A program made the position numbers and the translations under genes. From Chthoniobacter flavus Ellin428 (GTDB taxonomy: Bacteria; Verrucomicrobiota; Verrucomicrobiia; Chthoniobacterales; Chthoniobacteraceae), in contig NZ_ABVL01000001.1 in NCBI RefSeq assembly GCF_000173075.1, forward strand, positions 124,001 to 188,000: 64,000 bases of DNA, written 5' to 3'. Under the pieces are notes generated by a model, which did not search any database, was not told the DNA's origin, and saw only the letters and a list, made by a program, of their open reading frames with translations. Positions 18,193 through 27,081 of this stretch are shown one piece after another; the stretch's first letter is position 1; each line of letters opens with the position of its first letter.

Positions 18193-18287
18193 AAGACGCA
18201 AAGAAAGCGAGGTCAGCAACCGCCCACCACCTCGCTCGCCTGTCTCGTCAGCTTCTCTCTGCGTCTCGGCGCCTCTGCGTTGAAACC
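18193..18287. repeat. Degenerate 'ACGCAGAG' intergenic repeat
   Basis: The spacer before the cyclase has GACGCAAAGAAAGCGAG at its left side and CTCTCTGCGTCTCGGCGCCT with TCTGCGTTGAAA at its right, forming an imperfect inverted pair. A single half (AAACGCAGAGAGCGCTGAG) also occurs near 15812 upstream of pdhC. This looks like a further short dispersed repeat family. Confidence 0.5.
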
Positions 18288-18367
18288 CCCGAGTGGCCAG
18301 GAGCGGCGGTTCTGCTTCGTCATTTTGGCGTCGTCACGCCGCGGCTCTTGGGGCATGGAAGGGTCTC

Positions 18368-20533
18368 GTGAAACCCACTTTCGGACAGGTCTTCGCCTTC
18401 AGCCTCGTGGGTTTGATCGTGATTCTCGCGCTGCTCTTCCAACTCGTGTCGTCGAGCTCGCGGGAGACGATCACGCGCAGCTCCGAACGCATCCGCAACC
18501 AGGTGAGCAGCGTGATCAGCGAGCGCATCACACAATTCCTGAACGAAGCGCCGGCGACGACCTGGCAATTCCAGCGCGAAGTGGAGCAGGGTCTTCTCGA
18601 TCCGCACGATGGACACTCGGTCGAACCCGCGCTGGTCTCCCTGCTGCTCGCGGACAGCGACCTCGGCGAACTGACCTTCACCTATGGCGATGAACAGGGC
18701 TTCGACGCCAATGGCGATGTGAAACTGGCCGCCGAGCCGCGTGGACAATGGAGCGTGATCCGCCTCAGCGAAGATCGCGAGCGCTGCCGGCACGTGTATC
18801 AAGAGCACGGCGCCTTCGTCGCGGACCGGCGCGACCTCGGGGCGAAGACCGCCTTTGCCTCTGTGCCGTGGGTGCGAGAGACGGGTGGCAACCTTCCCGA
18901 TCCCACGACTCACCTGACCTTCACCACCCCGGCGCGCCAGGATTTTCACGGGCGCCCGGTGTGGAGCGATCTGCACTGGTCGCAGCTCGATGCCGATCTC
19001 CCCGAGGCACAGCGCCGCGTGGAGGTGAGCGTGCAGCAGGCGATCACCGATGCCGATTGGCCGCTTTATCGGCGTCCTCCGCGCGGGTTTGCTGGCGCGG
19101 CATCTCGACGAGAAAAATCCCACCCGCCAAACCAGGCGAACGGACAACGCGATCCACACCTCACTTTCATCTGCGATGAAGACGGGCGGCTGATCACCGG
19201 CCTGGCACCGACGGATCACTTGCGGGAAGACGGCGATGATTTGCGCATCGCGCCGGAGGGCCTGTCAGCGGAGATTCGCGCCGCGGTCCACAACGCTATT
19301 TTGAAAGAGGCGGTGGCGAGCGAGACGAGCGTCTCGGGGACATTTCGGGCGAACGGTGAGGAATACATCGCCACGTTCCGCGCATTGCCACGTCCGCAAA
19401 CGCAGGACTGGGTCATCGGCATCGTGGTGCCGCGGGCGTTTTACTTTGGGCAACTCGCGGCAATGCGCGAGCGGCTGCTGGCCGTGCTGCTCGGCGTGAT
19501 GATCCTGCTCGTGATTTGCGGCGGCTTGATTCTGCAAGGTGTGCGGCGCGCGCAGGCGCAAATCACGCACGAGAGCTTGAAAATGAATGCCTTCGACTTC
19601 ACGCCGGCACCGCCGAGCTCTCCCTTCCGCGATGTCATCGATGTGCTGGAGAGCCAGGAGAAGGCGAAGGCGGCAATGCGGGCGATGAGCAAGTATGTGC
19701 CGATCGATCTCGTCCGCCGGCTCTATCGCGAAAAGAGCGAACCGATGCTCGGCGCGGAGCCATTGGAAGTGTCGATCATGTTCACCGACATCAAGGACTT
19801 CACCACGCTATGCGAGCGACTGCAGCCCAACGAGCTGGCGGATGCCCTCGGGCGCTATCTCGAGGTGATGGCGGGGATCATCCAGCGCGAATGCGGCGGG
19901 ACGATCGACAAGTTCATCGGCGACGCCATCATGACTTTTTGGAACGCGCCGGAACCAGTGGTGGATCATGCCCGCATGGCCTGCCGCGCCGCGTTACGTT
20001 GTCGTGAAGCCGGCGCCCGGCTCGCACAATCCGCGGACTGGGGCACGTGGCCGGCCTTCGGCACACGCTTCGGGTTACATTGCGCGCCGGCCCTGATCGG
20101 GCACTTTGGCGCGCGCGACCGCATGAACTATACCGCCATCGGCGACGCCGTGAATCTCGCCTCACGGCTCGAAGGACTGAACAAACAGTACGGCACCAGC
20201 ATCATCGTCAGCGAGACGGTGGTGAACCACTGCGGCGACGATTTTGTCTTTCGCCTGCTGGATCGCGTGGCGGTGAAGGGCAAGAGCGAGGCGATTCGGA
20301 TTTTCGAATTGCTCGGGGTGAAGGGCGAGGCCGGCGAGTTGCGAGAGACTGTGGCGCTCTACGAGAAGGCATTCGCCGCGTATTCCACGCGGGATTTCGC
20401 CGGGGCGATCGAGATCCTGTCGGGACAGCAGAGTGATCCTCCCAGCGCCGCCCTGTTGGGACGGTGCCGTGGGTATCTGGAGGAACCGCCGGCGGAGGGG
20501 TGGGATGGCGTGTATGTATCAAAGACGAAGTAG
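18368..20533 (+). CDS. Membrane-bound class III adenylate/guanylate cyclase
   Basis: Makes cyclic nucleotide in the cytosol in response to a periplasmic signal. The layout is an N-terminal helix (about 9-28), a periplasmic sensor region of dCACHE type (about 30-375), a second helix (about 380-400), then the catalytic domain from about residue 475. Metal aspartates are in FTDIKDFT and GDAIM, and the transition-state residues are in YTAIGDAVNLASRLEG. The GTG at 18368 follows GGAAGGG at good spacing and gives an N-terminus next to the helix. Between about 19063 and 19116 the frame carries an apparent compensating pair of indels: the neighbouring frame there reads FIGVLRAGLLARHLDEK, the expected end of the first CACHE subdomain. 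Confidence 0.88.
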   Translation: MKPTFGQVFAFSLVGLIVILALLFQLVSSSSRETITRSSERIRNQVSSVISERITQFLNEAPATTWQFQREVEQGLLDPHDGHSVEPALVSLLLADSDLGELTFTYGDEQGFDANGDVKLAAEPRGQWSVIRLSEDRERCRHVYQEHGAFVADRRDLGAKTAFASVPWVRETGGNLPDPTTHLTFTTPARQDFHGRPVWSDLHWSQLDADLPEAQRRVEVSVQQAITDADWPLYRRPPRGFAGAASRREKSHPPNQANGQRDPHLTFICDEDGRLITGLAPTDHLREDGDDLRIAPEGLSAEIRAAVHNAILKEAVASETSVSGTFRANGEEYIATFRALPRPQTQDWVIGIVVPRAFYFGQLAAMRERLLAVLLGVMILLVICGGLILQGVRRAQAQITHESLKMNAFDFTPAPPSSPFRDVIDVLESQEKAKAAMRAMSKYVPIDLVRRLYREKSEPMLGAEPLEVSIMFTDIKDFTTLCERLQPNELADALGRYLEVMAGIIQRECGGTIDKFIGDAIMTFWNAPEPVVDHARMACRAALRCREAGARLAQSADWGTWPAFGTRFGLHCAPALIGHFGARDRMNYTAIGDAVNLASRLEGLNKQYGTSIIVSETVVNHCGDDFVFRLLDRVAVKGKSEAIRIFELLGVKGEAGELRETVALYEKAFAAYSTRDFAGAIEILSGQQSDPPSAALLGRCRGYLEEPPAEGWDGVYVSKTK

Positions 20534-20599
20534 CGCGGCATCCTCATCGTATCGGCGTACGCCTTCTAAGAATTCCCCGCAAAACAACTCTCTCCCAGC

Positions 20600-21323
20600 A
20601 TGTCCCGCCGTGTCTTTCTCATTACGCTATTCTTGATTTGTTGCGCCAGCGTGGCCCTGGCCGCCGAACCCGCGTCCAAGGCCGACCACAAGCTCCGGGT
20701 CGTCCTCGTGGGCGATTCCACCGTGGCCGAGAAGAGCGGCTGGGGCACGGCGTTCATCAAGCTGCTCGCGCCGGATGTGGAGTGCATCAATGCAGCGCGC
20801 GGCGGGCAGAGCTCGAAGAGTTTTCTCGATGGCGGCAATTGGAAAAAGGCGCTCGATCTGAAGCCGGATTGGGTGCTCATCCAATTCGGTCACAACGATC
20901 AGCCGGGCAAAGGGCCCAATCGCGAGACTGACCCCGAAACGACTTATCGCGCGAACCTCATCCGCTATGTGGATGAGGCGCGAGCCATCGGAGCGAAACC
21001 GGTGCTCGTGACCTCCCTGGTGCGCCGCACTTTTCAGCCGGACAAACAGCATCTGCGCGTGGACCTCGAGCCTTATGTCGCCGCGATGAAAAAAGTCGCG
21101 GAGGAGAAACACGTGCCGCTGGTCGACCTCCATGCCCGCAGCAAGGAACTCGTGGAAAAGCTGGGTCCCGAGGGCGTGAAGCCGATGGAGCCCGAAGGCA
21201 AGACCCCAGGGTCGCTCGACGGCACGCACCTCAATGAACGCGGCGGCGAAATGATCGCCCCGCTGGTCGCCGATGAAATTGCGCAAGGTCGCACCGGAGC
21301 TCGCCACGCATCTCGCGAAATAA
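20600..21323 (+). CDS. Exported SGNH esterase (rhamnogalacturonan acetylesterase type), 3' frameshift
   Basis: Removes acetyl groups from saccharides, probably in the periplasm or outside. After a signal peptide (cleavage near ALAAEP) it shows the SGNH blocks: GDST with nucleophile S40, ARGGQS, FGHND, and the DGTH block with catalytic Asp and His. Near 21276-21278 the AAA should be AA: removing one A gives DELRKVAPELATHLAK and a stop at 21321-21323. As sequenced the frame instead reads through into the next gene. Only the last 15 or so residues are affected. Confidence 0.85.
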
Positions 21324-21355
21324 CCGGGCACGTTCCTCCAAGTTTCCATCCTGCC

Positions 21356-22722
21356 ATGAAATTGCTCCGCTCCTGTTTCGCCCTCGCGCTGACTCTCGCC
21401 CTTGCCGCCACGACTTCGATGGCCGCACCGATTCCGGCCAAGGACCGGACGGTCATCCTCATCACCATCGACGGCTTCCCCGCCTGGCTCTGGCACGACC
21501 CGGCCCTGCCCGTTCCGACGCTCCGAAAACTCGCCGCCGAAAAGGCGCGGAAGCGCAGAGCATGCAGGTGGTGAATCCGTCGATCACCTGGATCTGCCAC
21601 ACCACGCTCGTCACCGGCGTGGGACCGATCAAGCATGGCGTGCTCTTCAATGGCCTGCTCGTTCGCGAGGGCAACGACCAGCCACCGATCATCGAGCCGT
21701 GGCACGACAAATCCGAACTCGTGCATGTGCCCACGATCTATGATGTCGCTCATCAGGCGGGGCTGAAGACCGGGCAGGTCGATTGGGTGGCCATTCTCAA
21801 TTCCGGCACCATCGACTACGAATTCCTCGAAGTCCCCAAGCCCACGGGTGCGATCCCGCGCGAGCTCGTGGCCAAAGGTGTGCTCACGGAAAACGACCTG
21901 CGCAATTTCATCCACGGCAAGAGCCCCGCGTGGCGCGACATGATGTGGAACCAGGCGGCAATTCACATTCTCACCCAGCATCGGCCGAATTTGATGCTCA
22001 TGCACTATCTCAACACCGACGCGCTCAATCACGCGGATGGACCTGGGAGCATGGCGAGCTATGCCGGTTACGCGCTGGTGGATTATCAAATCCGTGACCT
22101 CCTCGCGGCGATCGATGCCGCGGGGATGAAGGACAAGACGACCGTCATCATCACCACCGATCACGGCTTCAAAAAAGTGAAGACGGGCATCTGGCCGAAT
22201 GTCGCGTTGCGCAAGGCGGGGCTCATCGAAGCGCAGGGCGCGACGGTGAAGAAGTGCGATGCCTATGTGGTTCCCGAAGGCGGGCTCGCTTTCGTCTACG
22301 TGACTGATCCGACGAAACGCGCGGCGTTGCTGCCGAAGCTCAAGGAAATCTGCGCTGGGTTGGAAGGGGTGGACAAGGTCATCGACGGGACGAACGCCCA
22401 TAGCATCGATATCCCCACGCCCGCGGAGAATCAGGGCACCGGCGATCTCATCCTCACCGCGAAGGCCGGCTACGCCTTCCAGGCCAAAGTGGATGGCGAT
22501 GCAGCCAACGGCGATCCGAAGGGCTACTACGGGACTCATGGTTATCTGGCCGGCGATCCGGAGCTCGACGGTGTCTTCATCGCCGCGGGGTATGGCATCA
22601 AGCCGGGAACGAAGCTTGGGCAGATTCACAACCGCGACGTCGCGCCGACGATTGCGGAGCTGTTAGGGTTGTCCCTGCCCAATGTGGAAGGGCACGCGTT
22701 GAAAGAAATCCTCGCGCCCTGA
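21356..22722 (+). CDS. Exported type I phosphodiesterase/nucleotide pyrophosphatase-like enzyme, frameshifted
   Basis: Alkaline phosphatase superfamily. A signal peptide (MKLLRSCFALALTL...) leads to VILITIDGFPAW (metal Asp). The frame then breaks near 21550: one missing G (AAAAGGCGCGG for AAAAGGGCGCGG) joins LRKLAAEK to GAEAQSMQVVNPSITW, which holds the nucleophile region (SITW..HTTLVTG). Downstream motifs are intact: MHYLNTDALNHADGPG with metal Asp and His, TTDHGF, and the late YGTHGY. It converts phosphodiester or phosphate-containing substrates; the actual one is unknown. It lies 32 bases after the esterase on the same strand. Confidence 0.82.
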
Positions 22723-22779
22723 TTGCCCAAAAAGGAAGGCGCTCTCGAAGATAGAATAGAGTGGCAGCGAGATTATTTG

Positions 22780-22855
22780 GCCCGCGAATCACACAGATGA
22801 CGCCAATGAAAAACACTCCATTCGTGTCATTCGCGTGATTCGCGGGCACTTTTTT
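22780..22855. repeat. Inverted repeat with T run after phosphodiesterase gene
   Basis: The left arm from 22780 (GCCCGCGAATCACACAGATG) and the right arm ending at 22847 are imperfect reverse complements; TTTTTT follows at 22850-22855. It belongs to the GCGAAT palindrome family seen at 672 and 13277, and its T run means it could terminate plus-strand transcription before the sulfatase. Confidence 0.75.
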
Positions 22856-22922
22856 CACGGTCTCTAAGCTCGAGTAAACTCCCTCCGCGCAACCACCGGG
22901 AGGAAACGCGGTTTCATGGATC

Positions 22923-24317
22923 ATGAAAGCCGTTCCCCTTCTCGCGCTCTCGTTCTTTGCCTTCATTGTCAGCGGCTCCTTTGCCGCGGACGCTCCGGCA
23001 AAGCCCAACGTCCTCTTCATCGCCGTTGACGATCTGCGCGATTGGGTCGGGTATATCGGCAAATATCCCGCTTCCAAAACACCGAACATCGATCGGCTGG
23101 CCGCGCGCGGGATCGGCTTCATGAAGAGCTATTGCGCCGCTCCGGTCTGCAATCCTTCCCGTGCCGCGCTGATGAGCGGCCTGCGTCCTTTCACGAGCGG
23201 CGTCTACGAAAACAACAACGACTGGCGCACCGTCATTCCCGAAAATCTCACCCTCACCACAGTCTTCCGTCAGGGTGGATATTACGTTTGCGGCGCAGGT
23301 AAGATCTACCATGAGGCCTATCCGCGCCGCAGCGAGTGGGACGATTATCTCGCCAACGAAGGCAAACGCGGCGCCGAAACCGACGCTCAGAATGAAGGCA
23401 CCAGCGGGATTCGGTTCGCACCACTCGACTGCCGCGACGACGAACTCGCTGACTGGAAAATCACGGACTACGCCATCGCCGAGCTCGGCAAGAAGCACGA
23501 CAAACCCTTCTTCCTCGCCTGCGGCCTGCACAAGCCGCACATGCCCTGGAACGTGCCGCGCAAGTATTACGACATGTATCCGCTCAAGGACATCGAGCTG
23601 CCGCCTTATAGCGAGAGCGATCTCGATGATGTGCCGCCAGCCGGCATCAAGATGGCCAAGCCGTGGGGCGATCACGCGGAGATGCTAAAGACCGGCAAAT
23701 GGAAGAACGCCATCCAGGGCTATCTCGCCGCCACCGCCTACACCGACATGAATATCGGCCGGCTCCTCGATGCTTTCGACAAGAGCGCTTACAAGGATAA
23801 CACCATCATCGTGCTCTGGTGCGATCACGGCTGGCACCTCGGCGAGAAGCAGCATTGGCGGAAATTCGCACTCTGGGAAGAAGCGACGCACGCACCGCTG
23901 ATCTGGGTCGCGCCGGGCGTCACGAAGCCGGGTGGCCGCTGCGAACGCACCATCGATTTCATGACGATCTATCCCACGCTCTGCGACCTGTGCGGCCTGC
24001 CGATTCCCTCGCACGTGCAGGGCAAGAGCATCCGGTCCCTGCTCGCAGACCCGAAGTCGGCGTGGGATCAGCCCGCGCTGACCACATATCTTTTCGACAA
24101 CCATACCGTGCGCACGGAGGACTGGCGTTACATCCGCTACGCCAATGGGGACGAGGAGCTATACCACGATTCCGAAGACCCGAACGAATGGACGAACCTC
24201 GCGATGAAACCGGAGTTTGCCGCAGAGAAGGCAGAGCTCGGCAAATACCTCCCGACGGAAAACCATCCCGACATCGGCGGCGACAAGGGCGGCGGAAAGA
24301 AAAAGAAGGCTGAATAA
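22923..24317 (+). CDS. Exported type I sulfatase (iduronate-2-sulfatase-like)
   Basis: Hydrolyses sulfate esters, probably on a polysaccharide. The 464 residues have a signal peptide (cleavage near SFAADAP), metal ligands in AVDDLRD (D36, D37), and the formylglycine signature C76-N-P-S-R80 in the cysteine form, which needs a formylglycine-generating enzyme encoded elsewhere. Further active-site blocks are GKIYH, LHKPHMPW and WCDHGWHLGEK. The tail is Lys/Gly-rich. The overall pattern and the DDLRDWVG opening are those of iduronate-2-sulfatase-like enzymes; the substrate is not proven. Confidence 0.92.
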   Translation: MKAVPLLALSFFAFIVSGSFAADAPAKPNVLFIAVDDLRDWVGYIGKYPASKTPNIDRLAARGIGFMKSYCAAPVCNPSRAALMSGLRPFTSGVYENNNDWRTVIPENLTLTTVFRQGGYYVCGAGKIYHEAYPRRSEWDDYLANEGKRGAETDAQNEGTSGIRFAPLDCRDDELADWKITDYAIAELGKKHDKPFFLACGLHKPHMPWNVPRKYYDMYPLKDIELPPYSESDLDDVPPAGIKMAKPWGDHAEMLKTGKWKNAIQGYLAATAYTDMNIGRLLDAFDKSAYKDNTIIVLWCDHGWHLGEKQHWRKFALWEEATHAPLIWVAPGVTKPGGRCERTIDFMTIYPTLCDLCGLPIPSHVQGKSIRSLLADPKSAWDQPALTTYLFDNHTVRTEDWRYIRYANGDEELYHDSEDPNEWTNLAMKPEFAAEKAELGKYLPTENHPDIGGDKGGGKKKKAE

Positions 24318-24343
24318 TTCCCCGTCTCGTGGGTCACCAGCAT

Positions 24344-25186
24344 ATGAAGTCTCTCCTCACCGCGGCTGCCCTCTTCTTTGCCTGTCTCACCGGCTTCGCC
24401 GCCGAACCGTCTCTCACGCTGGCTCGCGAGGGCAACTTCCTCGTCATCCGCGGCGCGCAGATTCCCGGCGGCGAGATTCGGATCAACTATCTCGAAGCCT
24501 ATTGTCGTGCGGGTTCGACGGATGCGGATTGGGGGAAGCACACGGTCGTCAAGCACACCTCCGAGCTCGTCTCCCTCAGCGACGATGCGCGCGTAATGAA
24601 GCTCCGCGACACGCTGGAAGACGGCGTGACCGTCGACCACACCATCACCGCTGGGCCGGATGAAGTGGACTTCCACCTCGTCGCGCATAATCCCGGCAGC
24701 ACACGGAGCGAAGCGCATTGGGCGCAACCCTGCGTACGGCTCAGCAAGTTTCTCGGCATGGATGAAAAGACGGCCGGCAACGCCGACGACTACCTGCCCA
24801 AATGCTTTCTCTTCATCGACGGCAAACTGACCCACCTGCCCACCCCGCAATGGGCCACGCAAGCGCGTTACGTTCCCGGACAAGTCTGGTGTCCGGCCAA
24901 TGTCCCGCGCACCGACGTCAATCCGCGCCCGCTGAATCCGCTGGTGCCGAGCAATGGCCTCGTCGGCTGCTTCAGCAGCGATGACAAAGTGGTCTACGCC
25001 ACCGCGTGGGAGCCGTATCAGGAGCTCTTCCAGGGCGTCGCCCGTTGTCTACACGCGGATTTCCGTCTCGGCGGGCTGCAACCGGGGGAGACGAAGAATA
25101 TCCGTGGGAAGATCTATCTCGTGCCCAACGATGTAGACGCGCTCCTGGCCCGTTATAAGAAGGATTTCCCGGAACAGGTTCACTAG
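24344..25186 (+). CDS. Exported protein of unknown function
   Basis: 280 residues with a signal peptide (MKSLLTAAALFFACLTGFAA). The rest looks like an all-beta domain with an aromatic-rich central part (YLPKCFLFIDGKLTHLPTP, VWCPANVPRTDVNPRPL) and the C-terminal ADFRLGGLQPGETKNIRGKI typical of exported proteins found in PVC saccharide clusters. It starts 26 bases after the sulfatase, so co-transcription is likely. It may bind or act on a sugar; no catalytic motif is recognised. The ATG at 24344 begins the signal peptide. Confidence 0.75.
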   Translation: MKSLLTAAALFFACLTGFAAEPSLTLAREGNFLVIRGAQIPGGEIRINYLEAYCRAGSTDADWGKHTVVKHTSELVSLSDDARVMKLRDTLEDGVTVDHTITAGPDEVDFHLVAHNPGSTRSEAHWAQPCVRLSKFLGMDEKTAGNADDYLPKCFLFIDGKLTHLPTPQWATQARYVPGQVWCPANVPRTDVNPRPLNPLVPSNGLVGCFSSDDKVVYATAWEPYQELFQGVARCLHADFRLGGLQPGETKNIRGKIYLVPNDVDALLARYKKDFPEQVH

Positions 25187-25279
25187 CAGCGGGGTTACGG
25201 CCATTGCGCCCGCGATCCACCCCGCACCTTCCGGCTTGCGGCAGCGGCGCGCTGTTGCGACAAACACCGTTCCACCTTC

Positions 25280-26362
25280 ATGAATACCATTGGCGTTGCC
25301 ATCATCGGTTGCGGCGGAATTACGCTGCAAAATCATCTCCCCGGCCTCGCGCTCTGCAAGGACACGCGCGTCGTTGCTCTCTGCGACAACAATCCCGCGA
25401 CGTTGGAAAAGGCGAGCCGCGACACGGGCATCAACGTCACGTCGACCAGCTACGAGGAAATCGTCAAGCGCGACGACGTGCAGGCGGTGATCATCGCCAC
25501 GCCGAATATTTCCCACGGCCCCATCGCCCACGCGGCTATCGCCGCCGGCAAGCATGTGCTTTGCGAAAAGCCCATCGCCATGACTTACGCCGAGGCGAAA
25601 GGAATGGCTGACGCCGCGGATGCCGCGGGCGTCCGCCACATGACGGCGTTCACCTATCGCTTCGTCCCGGCGATGCGTTATCTCAGCCACCTCATCAAGC
25701 AGGGCGACCTCGGCCTGCCGTATCACTATCGCTCCTGCCGCCTGCAGGACTGGGGCAAGCGCAACCTCGGCTGGCGCCAGGTGAAGGCCCTGGCCAGCAC
25801 CGGCGAGCTCGGCGACATGCTTTCGCACCGGATCGATTTCGCGCAATTCCTCATCGGCCCGATCCAGCGACTCGTGGCGAATATGCGCATCCTCATCACC
25901 GAGCGCGGCGGACAGCCGAGCGATCTCGACGATTGGGTGGCGATCCTCGCGGAATTCGAAGGCGGCGCCACTGGCGTGCTGGAGAGCTCAAAGCTGGCCA
26001 GTGGCCGCAATGAAAGCTGGCGCAGCCTCGACTGGGTGGAGCTGAACGGCAGCGAAGCCACATTCGAATTTACCACCGGCAAATGGAACGAGTTGCTCCA
26101 CGGCAAGGCCGGGGGCCCCGGCCTCGCGCCGCTCGCCGTGCCTCGCGAATTCTGGGTGTGGCCGGGCAGCCCGCGGGATCCGCAGCAGGGCGATCCGCTC
26201 ATCACTTTCCGCTATGACCAGGCGTTCGAATTCATCGACGCCATTCGTAATCAGCGCCCGTGCGTGCCGAGCTTCCGCGAAGGTATGCAAACCCAGGCGG
26301 TCATCGACGCCGCGGTGCATTCGGCCGAGATCCAGGCGTGGGTCAACCTGCCCAATACCTAA
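25280..26362 (+). CDS. Gfo/Idh/MocA-family oxidoreductase
   Basis: NAD(P)-dependent sugar or cyclitol dehydrogenase, cytosolic. Its 360 residues have the Rossmann start IGVAIIGCGGI, the DNNPATL acidic turn, the family signature CEKPIAMT near residue 95-102, and the C-terminal alpha/beta domain with TGELGDMLSHRIDF containing the catalytic His/Asp-type residues. No Tat signal is seen, unlike many PVC relatives. It probably processes a monosaccharide released by the exported enzymes upstream and is followed by an SDR gene. Confidence 0.9.
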   Translation: MNTIGVAIIGCGGITLQNHLPGLALCKDTRVVALCDNNPATLEKASRDTGINVTSTSYEEIVKRDDVQAVIIATPNISHGPIAHAAIAAGKHVLCEKPIAMTYAEAKGMADAADAAGVRHMTAFTYRFVPAMRYLSHLIKQGDLGLPYHYRSCRLQDWGKRNLGWRQVKALASTGELGDMLSHRIDFAQFLIGPIQRLVANMRILITERGGQPSDLDDWVAILAEFEGGATGVLESSKLASGRNESWRSLDWVELNGSEATFEFTTGKWNELLHGKAGGPGLAPLAVPREFWVWPGSPRDPQQGDPLITFRYDQAFEFIDAIRNQRPCVPSFREGMQTQAVIDAAVHSAEIQAWVNLPNT

Positions 26363-26372
26363 TCGCATCCCT

Positions 26373-27072
26373 ATGGAAAAAACCGCAGTCATCACCGGCG
26401 CCGGCAGTGGCGTGGGCGCCGCCGTCGCCATCGCTCTCGGCAAACAAGGTTGGCGCGTCGCCCTGCTCGGCCGCCGCCGCGAACCTCTCGAATCCGTCGC
26501 CGCGCAAGTTCCCGGCGCGCTGGTCATCCCCTGCGATGTCGGCAAGGCCGAAGACGTAGCCGAGATGGGCAAGCGCGTGCTCGCGGAATTCGGCAGCGTG
26601 GAAGCGCTCGTCAATGCCGCCGGCACGAACGTGCCGAACCGCGCCTTGGAAGTGCTCTCGCTCGGCGATTACCACGAGATGATGAACGCCAATCTCAATG
26701 GCGCTTATTACTGCGTGCAGGCGTTCCTTCCGCAGATGCGCGAACGCGAATCTGGCACGATTGTGAATATTGTCTCCGATGCCGGCAAAGCGGCGTCGCC
26801 CCAAGGCCGGCCCGGGTTATGTCATTTCGAAATTCGGCATGGCCGGCCTGACCTCGGCGATCAACGCCGAGGAACGTGGCCGCGGCGTGCGCGCCTGCGC
26901 GATTTTCCCCGGCGACATCGATACGCCTATCCTCGCCAAGCGCCCGGTCGTCCCCGACGCCACGGCCCGCGCGAAGATGATGCAGCCCGAGGACATCGCC
27001 GAATGCGCTCTGCTGGCCATCAATCTTCCCTCGCGGGTGATCATCGAAGAGATGATCGTGCGGCCTCGCTGA
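26373..27072 (+). CDS. Short-chain dehydrogenase/reductase, frameshifted
   Basis: NAD(P)-dependent SDR. It has the TGAGSGVG cofactor loop near residue 7-14, NAAGTN, and the serine of the catalytic triad in NIVSDAG. A CCCC run at 26799-26802 should be CCC: deleting one C joins GKAASP to KAGPGYVISKFGMAGL, which supplies the catalytic YxxxK (Y-V-I-S-K), and restores a normal end (RVIIEEMIVRPR) at 27072. The ATG at 26373 follows the preceding dehydrogenase by ten bases. It likely partners that enzyme in sugar oxidation or reduction. Confidence 0.85.
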
Positions 27073-27079
27073 GGAGGAG
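27071..27079 (+). promoter_or_regulatory. Strong Shine-Dalgarno site
   Basis: GAGGAGGAG lies directly over and after the SDR stop codon, four bases before the ATG at 27082. It is one of few strong ribosome sites in the window and suggests high-level, coupled translation of the PQQ protein. Confidence 0.7.
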
Positions 27080-27081
27080 TT

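Noticed and set aside
20600-21574. Single long protein joining esterase and phosphodiesterase N-terminus
   Set aside because: The fusion arises from one extra A near 21277; the corrected frame has a normal esterase end, and a fresh signal peptide starts at 21356.
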